Source: RUG695 sp050943135
GTDB lineage: Bacteria; Planctomycetota; Planctomycetia; Pirellulales; Thermoguttaceae
DNA: 64,000 nucleotides
NCBI GenBank assembly: GCA_050943135.1
Contig: JBMNOP010000006.1
Location: 1 to 64,000 of the forward strand
Direction of reading: 5' to 3'
Shown: piece by piece, positions 62,215 through 64,000 of the stretch
Numbering within the stretch: the first letter of the stretch is position 1
Layout of the letters: the number at the start of each line of letters is the position of its first letter
Notes under the pieces: generated by a model
The model's input: the letters and a program-made list of their open reading frames with translations, nothing else
Database searches by the model: none
What the model was told of the DNA's origin: nothing
Program-made: the position numbers and the translations under genes

Positions 62215-63129
62215 GTGTCACCAAAAAAGAACGAATCGCTGTGGCGTCCCCTCTACCCCTACGAATCCCATACGATGAATATCGACGGGTTTAACCTGCA
62301 CTACGTCGACGAAAAGCCGAAAGACCCGCAACCGGGAGAACCGGTTCTCCTCATGGTACACGGAAACCCGACCTGGTCTTTTTTCTTCAGAAACCTGATC
62401 AACGCGTTCCGGGAAACTCACCGGGCGATCGCGGTCGACCAGATCGGTTGCGGGCTTTCCGACAAACCGTCGGCCTCGGTTTACCCTTACCGATTGGAAC
62501 GCCGTATTTCGGATCTCTGCCGACTGATCGAAAACTTGGATCTGCACAACGTGACCCTCGTCGCGCACGACTGGGGGGGCGCGGTCGGCATGGGAGCCGC
62601 CGAACGGCTGCACGAGCGATTCTCGCGCCTCGTGCTGATGAACACGGCGGCGTTCCGCAGTCAGCGGTGTCCTTTCCGGATCTATCTTGGCCGCACCCCC
62701 GTCCTCAGCCCGCTTCTGATCCAGGGGCTCAACGCCTTCTGCCGGTGCGCGCTCCGCTGGGCCACCGAAAAGCCGGGCGGTCTTGCACCGGAAGTTGCCG
62801 CCGGCCTGACCGCCCCGTACGATTCCTGGAAACACCGCGTTGCCATCATCAAGTTCGTACACGACATTCCTCTTTCCGACAAAGACCCGTCGTACAACAC
62901 ACTCGTGGAAATCGAAGAGAACCTTTCCCTCTTTCACGACAAGCCGGTTCTCCTTGTCTGGGGGATGAAAGACTGGTGCTTCTCCGCCGACTTTTTAAAG
63001 CGGTTCCTCAACGACTATCCGGAAGCGGAAGTCTGCAAGATCGACGAGGCCGGGCACTACGTCCTCGAAGACGCACCGGAACAGGTGATCGGCGCGATGG
63101 AAAAGTTTTTCGAGAAATACCCCGGGTAA
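62215..63129 (+). CDS. alpha/beta hydrolase, haloalkane dehalogenase/OleB-like
   Basis: 304 residues from GTG 62215 (GGAAGA upstream); ATG 62275 is an alternative. Oxyanion segment VHGNPTWSFFFRN, nucleophile Asp in VAHDWGGAVG, acid in the 230s, and His in DEAGHYVLED match haloalkane-dehalogenase-type hydrolases. The extended similarity I recall (YPYESHTMNIDG, DQIGCGLSDKP, MNTAAF, LGRTPVLSPLLIQGLNAF) is to OleB, the beta-lactone decarboxylase of long-chain olefin synthesis. OleA, OleC and OleD are not adjacent, so the role is open. Confidence 0.8.
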   Translation: MSPKKNESLWRPLYPYESHTMNIDGFNLHYVDEKPKDPQPGEPVLLMVHGNPTWSFFFRNLINAFRETHRAIAVDQIGCGLSDKPSASVYPYRLERRISDLCRLIENLDLHNVTLVAHDWGGAVGMGAAERLHERFSRLVLMNTAAFRSQRCPFRIYLGRTPVLSPLLIQGLNAFCRCALRWATEKPGGLAPEVAAGLTAPYDSWKHRVAIIKFVHDIPLSDKDPSYNTLVEIEENLSLFHDKPVLLVWGMKDWCFSADFLKRFLNDYPEAEVCKIDEAGHYVLEDAPEQVIGAMEKFFEKYPG

Positions 63130-63578
63130 TCACGCGCCGCGTGCGGTACGGGAAGGGGCGCGAGGAACTTTCCGCGCTTCTGCCCGTCGGCCCCATCGAG
63201 TAGAAACACTCCCCGTGTTCAGGCACGCAAAGTCGTGGAAACTCGGCGGGAGACTCCCCTGTTCCGCCTTCCGATTCTGTACAATCGTCGAATTTTGGGC
63301 TTGGAACCGACCGGATGAAAAACTCACCCAAGCCTACCCGGGATTAATGGGAAAAAGCCGAAGCGGTGTTTATTCGAGCGCCTTGGACGCTGCATTGTTT
63401 TTCGCGGTGTTTGATTCGGGCTGCTTGGAAATCGTGACCCTTCGCGCAATATACGCAAAAGAAGCGCTTCTTGCTATCCGTGCCGAAGAGCGGCATAACA
63501 AATTTCCGAACAGAGGGGGGTTACCGCAAATTCTTCAACAAGAAAGCGAGATTGCGATGACATTCCGAGAGTGTCGAC
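63130..63578. other. intergenic region before the sialidase-like gene
   Basis: 449 bp. A frame beginning MTFRECRRDFIKRAG at 63557 starts like a twin-arginine signal but leaves the frame of the downstream sialidase-like gene. No other gene or RNA recognised. Confidence 0.3.
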
Positions 63579-64000
63579 GTGATTTTATCAAACGCGCCGG
63601 AACCGGGCGAGTTTGCGGTTACCGGGGAACGTTACAAACGCCGGCCGCTGAGGCATCATATGGCAACCCCCGAAAAGCGGGAACGCGAAATCTTCCGCTG
63701 CCGGATGCTCCGTTCGGCCGACGAGGGGGCAAGTCGGAGCCGGCGGTACGACTGTCGGGTGAGCAGCCCGCACAGGCCGTTCCTACCGAGAGCCGGTCGA
63801 ATCCTCTTCCCGGGGCACGACCATTCTCCCAACGTCTATCTTCGGGTTCTGCAGTCGACCGACGACGGCCTGGGTTGGGAATGGCTCGGCGTGATTTCGA
63901 CTCGTCGGGGCGACAACCCGATCTATTATCATGCACTTCACGGCGTCGATGCTCCGGACGGGACGCTCATCGTTCAGATTCGGAACCATAACCTAAACAA
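63579..64000 (+). CDS. sialidase-like (BNR/Asp-box) protein, partial, truncated by window end
   Basis: Open to the right edge in one frame. The start is unsure: GTG 63579 or ATG 63660. Family features: a hallmark Asp box STDDGLGW, an earlier degenerate one (SADEGASRS, Trp replaced), VSSPHRPFLP, GRILFPGHDHSPN and LIVQIRNHN. These fit exo-sialidase-type beta-propellers. A twin-arginine-like start at 63557 is in a different frame, so either the N-terminus is short or a frameshift separates the signal from the body. The full gene lies beyond the window. Confidence 0.55.
   Translation, partial: MILSNAPEPGEFAVTGERYKRRPLRHHMATPEKREREIFRCRMLRSADEGASRSRRYDCRVSSPHRPFLPRAGRILFPGHDHSPNVYLRVLQSTDDGLGWEWLGVISTRRGDNPIYYHALHGVDAPDGTLIVQIRNHNLN

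Noticed and set aside
1..64000. CRISPR arrays, prophage, transposases, tRNA and rRNA genes
   Set aside because: Looked for short regularly spaced repeats, phage structural motifs, transposase motifs and tRNA T-loop words on both strands; none convincing.

Overview
The window reads as chromosomal DNA of a Gram-negative, outer-membrane-bearing bacterium of the Planctomycetota type. I infer this from protein families and style, not from a marker gene: two Tat-exported Gfo/Idh/MocA oxidoreductases, a DUF1080 protein, a very large exported protein joining a hydrazine-synthase-alpha-like region, two c-type haem motifs and a formylglycine-generating-enzyme (FGE) domain, a MerR-like-HTH/acidic-linker/membrane-anchor protein, zinc-ribbon proteins, many secreted lipoproteins, and an LPS/outer-membrane assembly cluster. 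No rRNA, tRNA, CRISPR array, integrase or transposase is visible.

Layout. 0.1-4.7 kb: RND efflux pump (adaptor lipoprotein plus HAE1-type permease). 4.9-8.1 kb: overlapping operon aldolase-hisS-ispH. 8.6-9.7 kb: a 213-bp direct repeat in two copies flanking a small, A+T-richer two-helix membrane protein gene with its own terminator. 9.8-16.5 kb: a compact pstSCAB-phoU-phoB-phoR island of clostridial style, preceded by a promoter with 11-bp-periodic Pho-box-like elements and two leader hairpins; a diverged third copy of the repeat lies just beyond that promoter. 16.65-16.87 kb: a probable 6S RNA with promoter and terminator hairpin. 17.3-25.2 kb: LptF/G-type permease, MA-type peptidase, RecO, a long repeat-bearing TPR/BamD-like protein, LptE-like lipoprotein, ankyrin protein. 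25.9-28.0 kb: acyltransferase, carrier protein and ketoacyl synthase III. 28.3-31.0 kb: PilM/PilN fusion and PilO-like protein. 31.1-43.8 kb, all minus strand: prolyl oligopeptidase, MalQ, the large haem/FGE protein, SGNH hydrolase, two tandem Gfo/Idh/MocA proteins, TsaD. 44.2-48.8 kb: TPR lipoprotein, DUF11-like lipoprotein, zinc-ribbon protein. 49.2-52.7 kb: a fused fatty-acyl-AMP ligase, carrier and alpha-oxoamine synthase. 53-60.3 kb: beta-helix protein, DUF1080 protein, transglutaminase-like lipoprotein, HTH/membrane protein. 60.6-64 kb: QueD/PTPS, RluD, haloalkane dehalogenase/OleB-like hydrolase, and the start of a sialidase-like gene running off the edge.

How the parts may work together. 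The Pho island is a self-contained phosphate sensing and uptake unit. The Lpt/Bam genes build the outer membrane. Three loci handle activated acyl chains (KASIII/carrier/acyltransferase; ligase-carrier-oxoamine synthase; OleB-like hydrolase) and may feed unusual lipids or acylated glycans; that link is inference. The secreted oxidoreductases, DUF1080, beta-helix, SGNH and sialidase-like proteins suggest glycan turnover. The observations I rate most worth following are the repeat-bracketed Pho island, the trimodular acyl enzyme, the haem/FGE fusion, the probable 6S RNA, and a hairpin that places a Shine-Dalgarno next to the malQ start.
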